Below are positions 46,101 through 54,860 of a DNA stretch of 64,000 nt, in pieces. The stretch lies in NCBI RefSeq assembly GCF_009668025.1, contig NZ_WJXZ01000006.1:372001-436000 (forward strand), read 5' to 3'. Each line of letters starts with the position of its first letter. Position 1 is the first letter of the stretch. The translations under genes were made by a program, and so were the position numbers. Under the pieces are notes generated by a model. It searched no databases. It was not told the DNA's origin and worked only from the letters and a program-made list of their open reading frames with translations. This stretch comes from Larkinella terrae. Its GTDB lineage: Bacteria > Bacteroidota > Bacteroidia > Cytophagales > Spirosomataceae.

Positions 46101-46918
46101 CCTTACCGGTTTTTACCGATACCGATCCACTCACGTACGCGCTGAGTTCGTTGCCTAACGCGCTGACTTTTAACGCATCAACCCGGCAGCTAACCGGTAC
46201 ACCGACGGTCAGCGGTGCCTTCAGCCTGACGTACTCGGCCACGGACACGCAGTCGGCCAGCAACTTTGTCGTGGTATCGCTGACGATTAGCCCTGCGGTT
46301 TCCGAACCACCACCGATGACGGTGACAGGCAATTTCGAAGGGTATCTCGACAAGGTCGAGTGTGGGAGCATCCGGGGCTGGGTCTGGGATCGCAACAAAC
46401 CCAACACGGCGTTTACGGTGGAGTTCTTCGCCAATGGCAGCTCCATCGGAACGGCCAAAGCCGATATTTTCCGGCAGGATTTGAAAGACGCCGGAAAAGG
46501 CAACGGCTCGCACGTCTACACTTTTCCCACGCCCGCCAGCGTCAAAACCGGGACGACCTATCAGATCAGTGCGAAGGTTCAGAACAGCAATTATGTGTTA
46601 AGCTGGTCGCCCAAGACCCTGAATTGTCCGGTGGGCAGTCGGTTAAATGGCGAGGACGATGCGGAAAACGCCAGCGGATTGACGGTATGGCCCAATCCAT
46701 CGAACGGTACTTTCGAAATTCATTATGATCTGAAAGACGGCAAATCGGGGGAGTTATCCATCATTGATGCATCGGGTCGGGACTGGTACCGGAAGTCAGT
46801 AGGAGGAGAGGGACCCCAGCGCCAGCGGGTGTCACTAGCGGGAGCCGACGGAATTTTCCTGATTCAACTGCGGCAGGGAAAAACCGTACAAAACAAAAAA
46901 ATAGTAATCAACCAGTAA
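43166..46918 (+). CDS. CotH-family protein with cadherin-like repeats and T9SS tail
   Basis: This 1250-residue secreted protein has a signal peptide ending near LNAQ-PIA. A CotH kinase-like domain (about 125-480) shows MGIRIRGNTSRLYPKKSY, FLITEDLDRKQLKLKK and LLPWDFDISMGN, the conserved Lys and DxD-type residues. A beta-sandwich segment (about 500-580) and an Ig-like domain (about 590-670) follow, then a GW.WD module (673-770), three cadherin-like (CADG) repeats (about 776-870, 869-952, 959-1044), a second GW.WD module (1058-1154) and a T9SS sorting tail (about 1170-1250). Target and function are unknown. A paralogue follows. Confidence 0.88.
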   Translation: MNPFYTPGKSVYFYLIWFSLFRTISLNAQPIAIASADYQVDNNLKLIICNKIPAIPTTAQPVTLIFDKNYSYAATGAAFQLGKEYSLSSSSGTYKLFFTSFPIFIFNTNGVAISNDDNRTKGTVSISDGNSPSFSASMGIRIRGNTSRLYPKKSYNMELWKDPNGNEELEKSLFGMREDSKWLFLAMYNEPLRVNNSTAWAIWLKMHQLYYTAQEPGALAGIRTRYCDVFVNNSYNGVYLITEDLDRKQLKLKKTKDNGDMRGELYKSGAKTDATAFTSVFNNNALLPYDNNSATWSGYEMDYPKLPYWNNLFGLVSFITKSSDSDFRNQVGGKFKVDNLIDVFLFLNAIGATEDNFGNNQFFARYKENEPYMLLPWDFDISMGNISGKMDGLAEAIRTNGFFYRLMTLNPNGFKSKMRKRWFALRQGELATVNFKKNFTDNTSLLTNEGAYIREELRWPSTMRLQEQSAIGSWIDSRLAFLDQYFGEFPEQDASAVEVTLPRFSGQISGSEKALLWTTSFEKDASRFEVEFSSNGSTFTKVGQVAASGTSSSEKTYNFTHPDASAPVFYRLKIFNKEELFKYSNVIVLGGCPTPPAAPTISASLTAVNLKQSTVLKATGCANTVVWNTGQTGSQITASPTSTTVYQATCRQSIGCESSPSAPVTVTMPIAAEGFLNTATCTTISGWAWDANRPNTPVMVELLDGPTVIASSIAPIYRLDLKTAGKGNGLHAYDFAPPKILFDNKPHVLTARVQGTTAALKTGSKTITCALTNSAPQAPELVSMTAMINTAFSWTLPMFFDVDYGTVLYSLSGLPAGLSFAPVTREITGTPTVSGTFSLTYSANDGQTTTPAYVSLVVGLNTFNLVNQPPVAPAVSPLAATVSSAFTATLPVFTDTDPLTYALAGLPGNLGFNPANRQITGTPTTSGTFSLTYTASDGQSTTPVFISLVVSNTAVVNQAPQAPSVAPLSATVNAAFSTTLPVFTDTDPLTYALSSLPNALTFNASTRQLTGTPTVSGAFSLTYSATDTQSASNFVVVSLTISPAVSEPPPMTVTGNFEGYLDKVECGSIRGWVWDRNKPNTAFTVEFFANGSSIGTAKADIFRQDLKDAGKGNGSHVYTFPTPASVKTGTTYQISAKVQNSNYVLSWSPKTLNCPVGSRLNGEDDAENASGLTVWPNPSNGTFEIHYDLKDGKSGELSIIDASGRDWYRKSVGGEGPQRQRVSLAGADGIFLIQLRQGKTVQNKKIVINQ
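45853..46700. repeat. Long near-identical block, copy 1
   Basis: These bases match 49027-49874 at a constant offset of about 3174 with no gaps that I can see and only scattered substitutions, over cadherin repeats 2-3, module 2 and the start of the sorting tail. The CotH domains upstream are far less alike. This is best explained by recent gene conversion or a duplicated 3' half. Confidence 0.8.
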
Positions 46919-46921
46919 CAG

Positions 46922-46963
46922 ATAACCCGCTTCTAATCCTTCCGGGAATTAGAAGCGGGTTAT
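46922..46963 (+). terminator. Stable hairpin after first CotH gene
   Basis: Arms 46922-46937 and 46948-46963 pair perfectly over 16 bases around a 10-base loop. It begins four bases after the stop codon. No long T tract follows, so termination may be Rho-assisted or the hairpin may stabilise the 3' end. Confidence 0.7.
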
Positions 46964-47113
46964 TCAGACGGCTTCACTTACATCTGTTTTGGTATTTAAT
47001 TAGACTAATTTCACAAATTTTACGTTATCGCTGGATTTCTTATAAAAATGTACATAATTCGTTATATTATTGTGTAATTAAATAAGCGAGACCAATTATA
47101 AACGTGAAAATGT

Positions 47114-50092
47114 ATGAGAATAAAGTCTACTGGAGACAGAAGGTTAGGGGATTTCTTTTCGTGGTTGATTTTAGTGATTACTCTTCTGCGGGCAAACGCA
47201 GCTTACGCCCAAACCATTTCGATTAGTTCGGGGCGGTTTCAAATTGACAAAACCGCCAGGATTATTGTCTGCAATCAGCTCCCCGGATCTTCAGGCGAAT
47301 CGCCGGTAAAAATTCAATTTGATCAGCAGGAATTTACGATTTCCGGAGTAGTTACACCTTTTGAAATTGGAAAGAAATACAGCGTAACGAAAGATGGCGG
47401 AACCTACGCACTTTTTTTTACTAACTTTCCAATCCTAAACATCAATACCAATAACGTTAAAATTAGCGAAACCGATGATTTAACCCGGGGAGCAATCTCG
47501 CTCAATCAGGCTTCGGGTGATGTTTTTTCGTCTAATATGGGAATAAAAGTTCGCGGGGCTACTTCCCGGGCGTATCCCAAAAAATCGTATAAGATCGAGC
47601 TTTCAACCGATGCTGCCGGGGCTAATTCCCGCGACGCATCGCTACTGGGATTGCGCGAAGACAGTGAATGGTTGTTGATGGCGATGTACAATGAACCCAT
47701 GCGTATTTCAAACGTGACTTCGCATGCGCTGTGGATTAAGATCCATAAATTATACTATTCAAACAAGGAACCGGACGCTCGTTCGGGCATTCGAACCCGG
47801 TATATTGATGTTTTCTCGAACGATGCCTATCTGGGTGTTTATGCACTGGCCGAGGACATGGACCGCAAGCAGCTTAAGTTGAAAAAGACGGCCGATGATG
47901 GTTCCATTCGGGGGGAATTATATAAAACAGACGGCTGGTCAAATGCGACAACCTATACGGCACCGTTACCGGCATTTAACGGTGGTACGTCGCAGGATTG
48001 GTACGGTTATGAAATGAAATTACCCAAAGATCCTTACAACTGGGCCAATCTGTATGAATATTTAAAATTTGTCGTAAACTCTTCGACTGAAACGTTTAAT
48101 GCCAATAGTAAAACCTGGCTCAGAACGGATAATGTGGTCGATTATTTCCTCTTTTTAAATCTGGTGCGGGCCACTGATAATACCGGGAAAAACGTATTTC
48201 TGGCCCGCTACAAAGAAGGAGAACCTTATTTCTTTATTCCCTGGGATTTGGATGGCTCATTGGGTTATCAGTTCAATACGGTTAAAGTAAACACCACCAA
48301 TGATATATTGACGAACGGGCTATTCAATCGGATGCTGAACCGGAATACAGACGGTTTTAATTATAAGCTGAGAAAGCGCTGGTTCGAACTGCGGAAAGAT
48401 GTACTGACAACGGCAAATTTAAAGAAGGATTTGTCTGATAATTATTCGCTCTTGCGCAACGAAGGGGCTTATGAACGGGAAAAAATGAAGTGGCCTTCTT
48501 CAGTTGATAGCGAATCCCTGACGTATATGCAAACCTGGGCCGAACAACGGGCTGCGTATATGGATCATTATTTCGCTTCAATACCGGAAGAAGGCGCGGC
48601 AGTTGCGAATTATGAAGGATTTTTATCAACACCGAATTGCTCAAGTTTGCAGGGTTGGGCGTGGAATAAAACCATGCCGAATACACCCGTTGAGGTTGAA
48701 ATTTTTGAAGGATACACGGTGGTTGCCAGCCAAAACGCGAACATTTTCCGTCAGGATTTGAAAAACGCCAATATCGGCAACGGTATTCATGGGTTTAATG
48801 TGCCAACGCCCGATTTTTTAAAAGATGGAAAACCGCATTACATCAGTGTGCGGGTTAAAAATACGGGGTATGTGCTGAAGGAATCGTTTAAAACTATCAA
48901 TTGTCCGGGCAACGGAACCGGCCCACCACCACCCGCGAATCCGGCACCCGTGGCACCGACGGTTTCGCCTTTGTCGGCCACGGTGAATGCGGCTTTTTCG
49001 ACCACGCTACCGGTTTTTACAGATACCGATCCACTGACCTATGCCCTGAACGGTTTACCGGGTAATCTGGGTTTCAACCCGGCTAATCGGCAGATTACCG
49101 GCACACCGACAACGAGTGGGACCTTTAGCCTCACTTATACCGCCAGCGACGGGCAGAGCACGACTCCGGTTTATATCTCATTGGTTGTCAGCAATACCGC
49201 CGTCGCGAATCAACCGCCCCAGGCTCCGGTGGTCAGTCCGCTTTCAGCCACGGTGAATGCGGCTTTTTCGACGACCTTACCGGTTTTTACCGATACCGAT
49301 CCACTCACGTACGCGCTGAGTTCGTTGCCTAACGCGCTGACTTTTAATGCCTCAACCCGGCAGCTAACCGGCACACCGACGGTCAGCGGTGCCTTCAGCC
49401 TGACGTACTCGGCCACGGATACGCAGTCGGCCAGCAACTTTGTCGTGGTATCGCTGACAATTAGCCCGGCGGTTTCCGAGCCACCTCCGGTTACGGTGAC
49501 AGGAAATTTCGAAGGGTATCTCGACAAGGTCGAGTGTGGGAGCATCCGGGGGTGGGTCTGGGATCGCAACAAACCCAACACGGCGTTTACGGTGGAGTTC
49601 TTCGCCAATGGAACCGCCATCGGAACGGCCAAAGCCGATATTTTCCGGCAGGATTTGAAAGACGCCGGTAAGGGCAACGGCTCGCACGTGTACACTTTTC
49701 CCACGCCCGCCAGCGTCAAAACCGGGACGACCTATCAGATCAGTGCGAAGGTTCAGAACAGCAATTTTGTGTTAAGCTGGTCGCCCAAGACGCTGAATTG
49801 CCCGGTGGGCAGCCGGTTGAATGGCGAGGACGATGCCGAAAACGCCACCGGTTTAACGGTATGGCCCAATCCATCGAACGGTACTTTCGAGATTGACTAC
49901 CGGCTAGAGGGAGGAAAACCGGGGGAGTTATCCATTATAGATGCTTCAGGCCGGGGCTGGTTGCGAAAGACGGTGGAAGGCGTAGGACCTCAAAGCCAAC
50001 GGGTTTCGTTAACGGGAGCCAACGGAATTTTCCTGATTCAGTTGCGGCAGGGAAATAAAGTGCAAAGCCGGAAAATCAGTATTGAAAAATAG
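47114..50092 (+). CDS. Second CotH-family protein with T9SS tail
   Basis: This 992-residue paralogue of the preceding gene has a signal peptide (cleavage near AYAQ-TIS). The CotH domain (about 130-480) has MGIKVRGATSRAYPKKSY, ALAEDMDRKQLKLKK and FIPWDLDGSLGY. The C-terminal order differs: a GW.WD module (502-598), two cadherin-like repeats (611-694, 700-786), a second module (about 800-897) and a T9SS tail (about 912-992). Compared with the first gene it lacks the Ig-like part and one cadherin repeat. The last 850 bases before the tail are nearly identical to the first gene. Confidence 0.88.
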   Translation: MRIKSTGDRRLGDFFSWLILVITLLRANAAYAQTISISSGRFQIDKTARIIVCNQLPGSSGESPVKIQFDQQEFTISGVVTPFEIGKKYSVTKDGGTYALFFTNFPILNINTNNVKISETDDLTRGAISLNQASGDVFSSNMGIKVRGATSRAYPKKSYKIELSTDAAGANSRDASLLGLREDSEWLLMAMYNEPMRISNVTSHALWIKIHKLYYSNKEPDARSGIRTRYIDVFSNDAYLGVYALAEDMDRKQLKLKKTADDGSIRGELYKTDGWSNATTYTAPLPAFNGGTSQDWYGYEMKLPKDPYNWANLYEYLKFVVNSSTETFNANSKTWLRTDNVVDYFLFLNLVRATDNTGKNVFLARYKEGEPYFFIPWDLDGSLGYQFNTVKVNTTNDILTNGLFNRMLNRNTDGFNYKLRKRWFELRKDVLTTANLKKDLSDNYSLLRNEGAYEREKMKWPSSVDSESLTYMQTWAEQRAAYMDHYFASIPEEGAAVANYEGFLSTPNCSSLQGWAWNKTMPNTPVEVEIFEGYTVVASQNANIFRQDLKNANIGNGIHGFNVPTPDFLKDGKPHYISVRVKNTGYVLKESFKTINCPGNGTGPPPPANPAPVAPTVSPLSATVNAAFSTTLPVFTDTDPLTYALNGLPGNLGFNPANRQITGTPTTSGTFSLTYTASDGQSTTPVYISLVVSNTAVANQPPQAPVVSPLSATVNAAFSTTLPVFTDTDPLTYALSSLPNALTFNASTRQLTGTPTVSGAFSLTYSATDTQSASNFVVVSLTISPAVSEPPPVTVTGNFEGYLDKVECGSIRGWVWDRNKPNTAFTVEFFANGTAIGTAKADIFRQDLKDAGKGNGSHVYTFPTPASVKTGTTYQISAKVQNSNFVLSWSPKTLNCPVGSRLNGEDDAENATGLTVWPNPSNGTFEIDYRLEGGKPGELSIIDASGRGWLRKTVEGVGPQSQRVSLTGANGIFLIQLRQGNKVQSRKISIEK
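49027..49874. repeat. Long near-identical block, copy 2
   Basis: Partner of the block at 45853-46700, within the second CotH gene. The substitutions cluster in the linker between the two cadherin repeats (around 49190-49250). Confidence 0.8.
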
Positions 50093-50110
50093 CACTACTT
50101 CCAATGTTTT

Positions 50111-50146
50111 AAAAGGAGCAACTACCTCAGCGTACTTGCTCCTTTT
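50111..50146 (+). terminator. Intrinsic-type hairpin after second CotH gene
   Basis: Arms 50111-50121 and 50136-50146 pair perfectly over 11 bases and the right arm ends in four T residues, 19 bases past the stop codon. Confidence 0.75.
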
Positions 50147-50380
50147 CCCAATTTCTAGTTGAAAACTCCCATACGGTTGCTACTCACTTTTCCCAACCAT
50201 TCCACCCTGCTGTTGAGATTTTCGTGGCTGGCTGAAAGGATCGTTCCGGTGGTCACTGTCGCTTTCCAACTGGAAGACATTGAACCTTTTAGCTTTAGCA
50301 CCGTATTGAACTCAGAAACCGAACGTATTTTCTTATTTTTAAAATGTCACGTTACTTCCCAAGTTAATTAAAAACAGTTT

Positions 50381-51328
50381 TCAATCCGTTTTTTCGTCGC
50401 TGTGTGGAAGAGCCCAAACCGATGTGGCGCGTACGATTCCGCTCAGGGCCAGCACCAGTGGTTTGGGTTGTTCGGCCCGGTGGATGAGAACGTGCCGGAT
50501 CACGACCTGTTTGAAAGGTGTCCCATCCAGGTTCACGATGGGCATCGCCTTTAGATTCGGTTCCTGCCTTAAATCGAGGGTCGCCGGAATAAAAGCAATG
50601 CCTTTTCCCAGTCGGACCATGCTTTTCAGCAGATCAAAGGAGGGAACAAAATGCGCAATGTTTCGTTGTCGATGAAAGTTGGCCTGACGACAGGCTTCTT
50701 CCAGTTGATCAAAATAAAGCCCTGTATCCGGCCCGTGGTCAATCCATTTTTCATGTTGTAACTCACTCAATCTGACTGCCTTCTGCCGGGCCAACGGATG
50801 GCCGGTTTCCATCAGAATGGCGTAATCGGCTTCAGCATACTGCGTTGCGGTCAGTCCGTCTCGCTCCAGCGGAAGTACACACAGGCCCAGATCCGTCTGG
50901 TCGCTGGCGACCAGATCCTGTACCTGAATTGGGTTGGGAGCCTCCACCAATCGAACGTCGATCGAAGGAAAGTGAGTCGAAAACAACTCGAGCATCCCCA
51001 TGATCCGTTCAGGTAGGATGAGTTTGAAAACGCCTAATGTAACCACCAGTTGATTGCTTTCGGCTTGCCGGACGTTACGAACGGCCTGGTCACTCAATTG
51101 CAGGATTCGTTTGGCATCCGTCAGAAAAGACGCCCCCGCTTCCGTCAGCTCAACCTTGTGATGCCGGTTTCGTTTGCTGGCCACAAACAGTTCGACCCCC
51201 AACTCCCTTTCCAAAAGTTTGATTTGCTGGCTCAAGGCGGGTTGGGAAACAAACAGACGACGGGCGGCCCGGCCAAAATGCAGTTCATCCGCTACACCCG
51301 CAAAGTATTTTAGCTGCCGTAATTCCAT
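50381..51328 (-). CDS. LysR-family transcriptional regulator
   Basis: This 315-residue regulator has the LysR helix-turn-helix (residues 1-60; LRQLKYFAGVADELHFGRAARRLFVSQPALSQQIKLLE) and a two-lobed effector domain (about 90-300). It is divergent from the carboxylesterase gene, 153 bases apart, which is typical of a LysR regulator and its target. A GCCAA-TGAG-TTGGC palindrome lies 19 bases upstream of its start. The effector is unknown. Confidence 0.93.
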   Translation of the reverse strand: MELRQLKYFAGVADELHFGRAARRLFVSQPALSQQIKLLERELGVELFVASKRNRHHKVELTEAGASFLTDAKRILQLSDQAVRNVRQAESNQLVVTLGVFKLILPERIMGMLELFSTHFPSIDVRLVEAPNPIQVQDLVASDQTDLGLCVLPLERDGLTATQYAEADYAILMETGHPLARQKAVRLSELQHEKWIDHGPDTGLYFDQLEEACRQANFHRQRNIAHFVPSFDLLKSMVRLGKGIAFIPATLDLRQEPNLKAMPIVNLDGTPFKQVVIRHVLIHRAEQPKPLVLALSGIVRATSVWALPHSDEKTD

Positions 51329-51346
51329 ACATTAAACAAGCTGTCG

Positions 51347-51360
51347 GCCAATGAGTTGGC
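51347..51360. promoter_or_regulatory. Candidate LysR operator palindrome
   Basis: GCCAA and TTGGC flank a four-base centre, in the divergent promoter region; outer agct words at 51339 and 51363 extend the dyad. It is near the regulator start, as an autoregulatory site would be. It is not an exact T-N11-A LysR box, so this is tentative. Confidence 0.45.
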
Positions 51361-51481
51361 AAAGCTGATAAGTATTTCTAATTACAAGGTAAGAAAGAAC
51401 GATTAGACTTTTTTAGCATTTTTCTGTCTTTTTGCGCTTTAGGTTTTACTGAACACCGTCAATAAGCCTAATTCTCACCTG

Positions 51482-53143
51482 ATGAGCCCGATTGGACGAC
51501 GAGATTTCCTGACTCAAATATCCTTAGCTTCCGCAGCGTTGTCCCTTTCCGGCACTTCACGGGCCTCGGTGCCAAAATCGGACGAGTTTGTGGTAGCGGA
51601 AACGGCCTACGGGCGGATACGGGGCGTTCGGAAGGACGGTGTCAACCTATTCAAAGGGGTTCCCTATGCGGGAAGAACGTCCGGTGATCGGCGGTTTCGT
51701 CGCCCGGCCCCGCTGGACCCCTGGACCGGCGTTCGGGACGCCCTGCAGGTTGGTCCACCGGCCATTCAATCACCCCGCCGGAATGAACCCGCACCTTCGG
51801 AGGATTGCCTTTTCCTGAATGTATGGACTCCGGCCAATGACAATCGCAAACGGCCGGTCATGTTTTACAGCCACGGGGGCGGTTTTGTGATTGGATCGGG
51901 CGCTTCTGCCAGTCAGGATGGCTCCAATCTGGCGCGTAATTTTGATGTAGTCGTCGTCGAAACCAATCATCGACTGGGGCTGCTGGGCTTTCTGTATCTG
52001 GATGAACTGGGCGGCCCTGACTACGCCGGGTCGGGTAACGTGGGCATGCTCGATATCACAACGGGCCTGAAATGGGTGCATGATAACATTGCCCGGTTCG
52101 GGGGCGATCCCGGCAACGTCATGATCTGGGGCGAATCGGGTGGGGGCGCCAAGACCTCCTGCCTGTACGCCATGCCGGAAGCGGCACCGTATTTTAATAA
52201 AGCTTCCATCGAAAGCGGTCCGGGCGTGCGGATGACGCCCAAAGACGTGGCGGCCGAAACGACGGCCATGCTGCTGAAAGAGCTAAACATTGCACCCAAA
52301 GACTGGCGAAAACTCCTGGACGTGCCCGCGTCTGATTTGCTCGTCCTACAAGGTAAATTACCCTTTATTCCTCCATTCCAGGAAAAAAACCGCAATCAGG
52401 GCATGATGCGTCGAAACTATGGCGGTTTTGGCCCGGTTGTCGATGGAGTGGTTTTGCCAAATCATCCCTTTGATCCGACTGCCCCGGCTATTTCCCGCGA
52501 TAAACCGCTTCTGGTAGGCTGGAATGAGGATGAGTATACATTTTTTGCGTGGGAACGCAAGGACACCGAGTTTGCCAAACTGGATTTCGACAGCCTGCCG
52601 AAAAAGCTGGAACCACAGTACGGAGCTGATGCCGGGAAAATCGTTGATACCTACCGCAAGGCTAACCCCAATGCTTCAGCACCGGACATTTTCGTCGCGG
52701 TGTCGTCCATCACCATGATGGGACTGGGGTCGGTTGATATTGCTGAGAAAAAAGCGAAACAGGGCGGGGCACCGGTTTATCTTTATAATTTTGGCTATAA
52801 GTCCGAAAAGAAAATTCCGGGGACCGATTATGCGATGGGGACACCCCACGCGATGGATATTTCGTTTAAATTCAACAATGAAATTCCGCCCCGCGACGGT
52901 TCCGAGCCAAAGGAGAGCTTCTTTGGCGGCAACCGGCCTGAGCGGTTTACCGCTTCCCGGCACTTTGCTGAATTGTGGGCTACGTTCGCCCGGACTGGCA
53001 AACCGGCGGCAAAAGATTTCCCATCCTGGCCTGCTTATAACCTGAAAACCCGTCCGACCATGCGGATCGATGCGCAATGTGAAGTCATCAACAACCGATT
53101 CGGGGAAGAACTCGCCCTTTGGCGATCGGTCGGAAGGTTGTAA
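51482..53143 (+). CDS. Type B carboxylesterase with Tat-like signal
   Basis: This 553-residue enzyme begins with a twin-arginine-like signal (GRRDFLTQISLASAALS), so it is probably exported folded. The alpha/beta-hydrolase body has the oxyanion HGGGFVIGSG, the nucleophile elbow GESGGG with Ser near residue 219, and the catalytic His in GTPHAMDIS; an acidic partner near PLLVGWNEDEY is likely. The WPAYN-KTRPTM C-terminal block is typical. It resembles para-nitrobenzyl esterases of the type B family. The natural ester is unknown. It is divergent from a LysR regulator. Confidence 0.93.
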   Translation: MSPIGRRDFLTQISLASAALSLSGTSRASVPKSDEFVVAETAYGRIRGVRKDGVNLFKGVPYAGRTSGDRRFRRPAPLDPWTGVRDALQVGPPAIQSPRRNEPAPSEDCLFLNVWTPANDNRKRPVMFYSHGGGFVIGSGASASQDGSNLARNFDVVVVETNHRLGLLGFLYLDELGGPDYAGSGNVGMLDITTGLKWVHDNIARFGGDPGNVMIWGESGGGAKTSCLYAMPEAAPYFNKASIESGPGVRMTPKDVAAETTAMLLKELNIAPKDWRKLLDVPASDLLVLQGKLPFIPPFQEKNRNQGMMRRNYGGFGPVVDGVVLPNHPFDPTAPAISRDKPLLVGWNEDEYTFFAWERKDTEFAKLDFDSLPKKLEPQYGADAGKIVDTYRKANPNASAPDIFVAVSSITMMGLGSVDIAEKKAKQGGAPVYLYNFGYKSEKKIPGTDYAMGTPHAMDISFKFNNEIPPRDGSEPKESFFGGNRPERFTASRHFAELWATFARTGKPAAKDFPSWPAYNLKTRPTMRIDAQCEVINNRFGEELALWRSVGRL

Positions 53144-53225
53144 ACAAGGATTCACTAACCGTTCACTACCATCTCTATTACCAGCACTGTTGTTCTACTA
53201 CCATCTCTATTTCTAACTTACTCAG

Positions 53226-53255
53226 AACCCTATCGCTTTGAAAAGCGATAGGGTT
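53226..53255. terminator. Terminator hairpin after carboxylesterase
   Basis: Arms 53226-53238 and 53243-53255 pair perfectly over 13 bases around a four-base loop, 82 bases past the stop. Only a short T-rich stretch follows. A 15-base direct repeat (53165-53179 and 53197-53211) lies between the gene and the hairpin. Confidence 0.6.
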
Positions 53256-53435
53256 ATTCCTGATTGCTCCGGTAACAGACTTGAATAACTCGATGGGTAT
53301 GATATAGTTAAAATATAGTTAAAAAGGGTGATTTGAGAGTGTCTGGTGCTTTTTGGACATTAAAAAAACAGAAAATGTAAACAATTCTTATTGGTGGCAA
53401 GTTTTATGATATAGATAAAACATAAACTTGAGGCT

Positions 53436-53798
53436 ATGAAAATCGCAGTAGAGGAAGGGCAGGATAAGGCGGTATTGGCCGACGGCCTGCAACAGGTTAC
53501 CATCACCAACATTGAGGAAGGCGTGAGCGAACATAAAGGCATTCCTTATTTTGCCGTTCGGTTTGAGAATGAAGAGGGATATGTTTCGCACCGGTTTTAT
53601 CAATCGAAAGCGGGCATGCCAGCGATTATTAAACTTTTTGAGATGGTAGGTATTGAAGCTCAGGAAGGCAAAGAACTCGACACGCAAAAACTGGTAGGCA
53701 AAAAGTTATCCATTGAAGTAGGGGAGCGGTCATACACCGACCCGGAAACCCACAATGAGCGGACGTTGAAACAAGCCATTAATTTTCTGGCGAGCTAG
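53436..53798 (+). CDS. 120-residue protein, phage-like single-strand DNA-binding type
   Basis: This small soluble protein (MKIAVEEGQDKAVLADGLQQ) has an OB-fold-like pattern of strands: VTITNIEEGVSEHKGIPYFAVRFENEEGYVSHRFYQ, and GKKLSIEVGERSY. This resembles DUF669/phage-type single-stranded DNA-binding proteins in outline, where KGIPYFAVRF is a common motif. No other phage gene is nearby, so it may be a domesticated or remnant gene. It is monocistronic with a good terminator. Assignment is tentative. Confidence 0.6.
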   Translation: MKIAVEEGQDKAVLADGLQQVTITNIEEGVSEHKGIPYFAVRFENEEGYVSHRFYQSKAGMPAIIKLFEMVGIEAQEGKELDTQKLVGKKLSIEVGERSYTDPETHNERTLKQAINFLAS

Positions 53799-53820
53799 CC
53801 AATGGCAGACCGGTTTCGTC

Positions 53821-53852
53821 AAAACAGCCCTGATGTTGGTCAGGGCTGTTTT
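53821..53852 (+). terminator. Intrinsic terminator after 120-residue protein gene
   Basis: Arms 53821-53833 and 53840-53852 pair perfectly over 13 bases around a six-base loop and the right arm ends in tttt. It starts 23 bases past the stop codon, and may also serve the convergent gene. Confidence 0.85.
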
Positions 53853-53912
53853 AATTTCACGTAAGCTGGGATAAATCCGGAAGACTTTACAAACTAATCG
53901 ACCTTTTTCGGA

Positions 53913-54860
53913 TTAGTGGGGTTTGGGTGTTACGGGGTCCACAAGCTCGTAAGCGTAAGGTGTCGTTTTTTCGTTGTGCGTATAAACGGCTGAAACATAG
54001 CCATCTGCGTCCAGGTCGTAGGTCATACTGTGTACTTCAGTAAAGTTCTGACCTTCAATAACCATGGCGCCATTCAGCAAATGACTGCTTTGCGCACCAT
54101 AAATTGGCAGAAAGAAGTCGATAATGTCCGATACCGGATCGGCGCCCCATTCATTCAGGTGCAGAGCCTGGTTCACACCGCCTTTATTCAATTGAAAGGG
54201 GCATTTTACATAACTGCCATTGGGCCAATACGAAACGGCGATATCTCCGTTGTTCCAGTATTGGCTCTGCAAGAAATTAACCGCCTGGGTTAAATTACCC
54301 GCCGGACCATACTTTCTGAGTTGCAGGATGTTATGGAGATAAAACGGATCCTCATAATAGCGGAATTCGTAACCCGATAGCTTTATCGCACCTGGCTTGG
54401 ATGCACTGACCCAGGTAAGCTGATTCCGATCATTGTAGGAATAGAACAGTTCGTGCTCATCCGAAACATACTTCTTCGCCTGCGTAAAATCCGTGCTTTT
54501 CGAGCTGATACACCGACCGTTTGCATCCAGTTGAACAAGCGTGGTCCAGCCCAGCAGATTGTCGTAATAGTGGCTGATCAGAATTTTATTACCCGCCTGA
54601 TAATCATACTGAATCCGGTGGTGACCATTGTCGACTTTGTCGATCCGCGCTTCATGGATGCCATCGTGAGCATAATACACCTTCATCTTGCCAACCTGCG
54701 TCAGTCGGCGTATCTTGTTCGGCGCGCCTGGCAAGTTGACGGCTACCCTGGCGGAGCTTCGTTGCGCGGGAATAACATCCTGCTCGTTATGACAGGCCGA
54801 CAGGCTGGCTGTTACCAGAAAAATCGTACTAAGAACACCTTTTTTCAATGGATTGAACAT
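53913..54860 (-). CDS. Lipoprotein with YD-like beta repeats
   Basis: This 315-residue lipoprotein has its lipobox cysteine near residue 23 (TASLSACHN). The mature part alternates short strands with aromatic residues (KMKVYYAHDGIHEARID, RIQYDYQAGNKIL, YEFRYYEDPFYL, MTYDLDADGYVSAVY), as in DUF4595 or RHS-like YD-repeat lipoproteins of Bacteroidota. No enzyme motif is seen. It is convergent with the small gene at 53436. Function unknown. Confidence 0.75.
   Translation of the reverse strand: MFNPLKKGVLSTIFLVTASLSACHNEQDVIPAQRSSARVAVNLPGAPNKIRRLTQVGKMKVYYAHDGIHEARIDKVDNGHHRIQYDYQAGNKILISHYYDNLLGWTTLVQLDANGRCISSKSTDFTQAKKYVSDEHELFYSYNDRNQLTWVSASKPGAIKLSGYEFRYYEDPFYLHNILQLRKYGPAGNLTQAVNFLQSQYWNNGDIAVSYWPNGSYVKCPFQLNKGGVNQALHLNEWGADPVSDIIDFFLPIYGAQSSHLLNGAMVIEGQNFTEVHSMTYDLDADGYVSAVYTHNEKTTPYAYELVDPVTPKPH

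Noticed and set aside
45000-46500. Long minus-strand ORFs opposite the cadherin repeats of the CotH genes
   Set aside because: They mirror each other in both CotH genes because the DNA is repeated and GC-rich; the plus-strand proteins have signal peptide, domains and T9SS tail.
50159-50371. 70-codon ORF on the plus strand after the second CotH gene
   Set aside because: Needs a TTG start, lies past a terminator and has no family resemblance.
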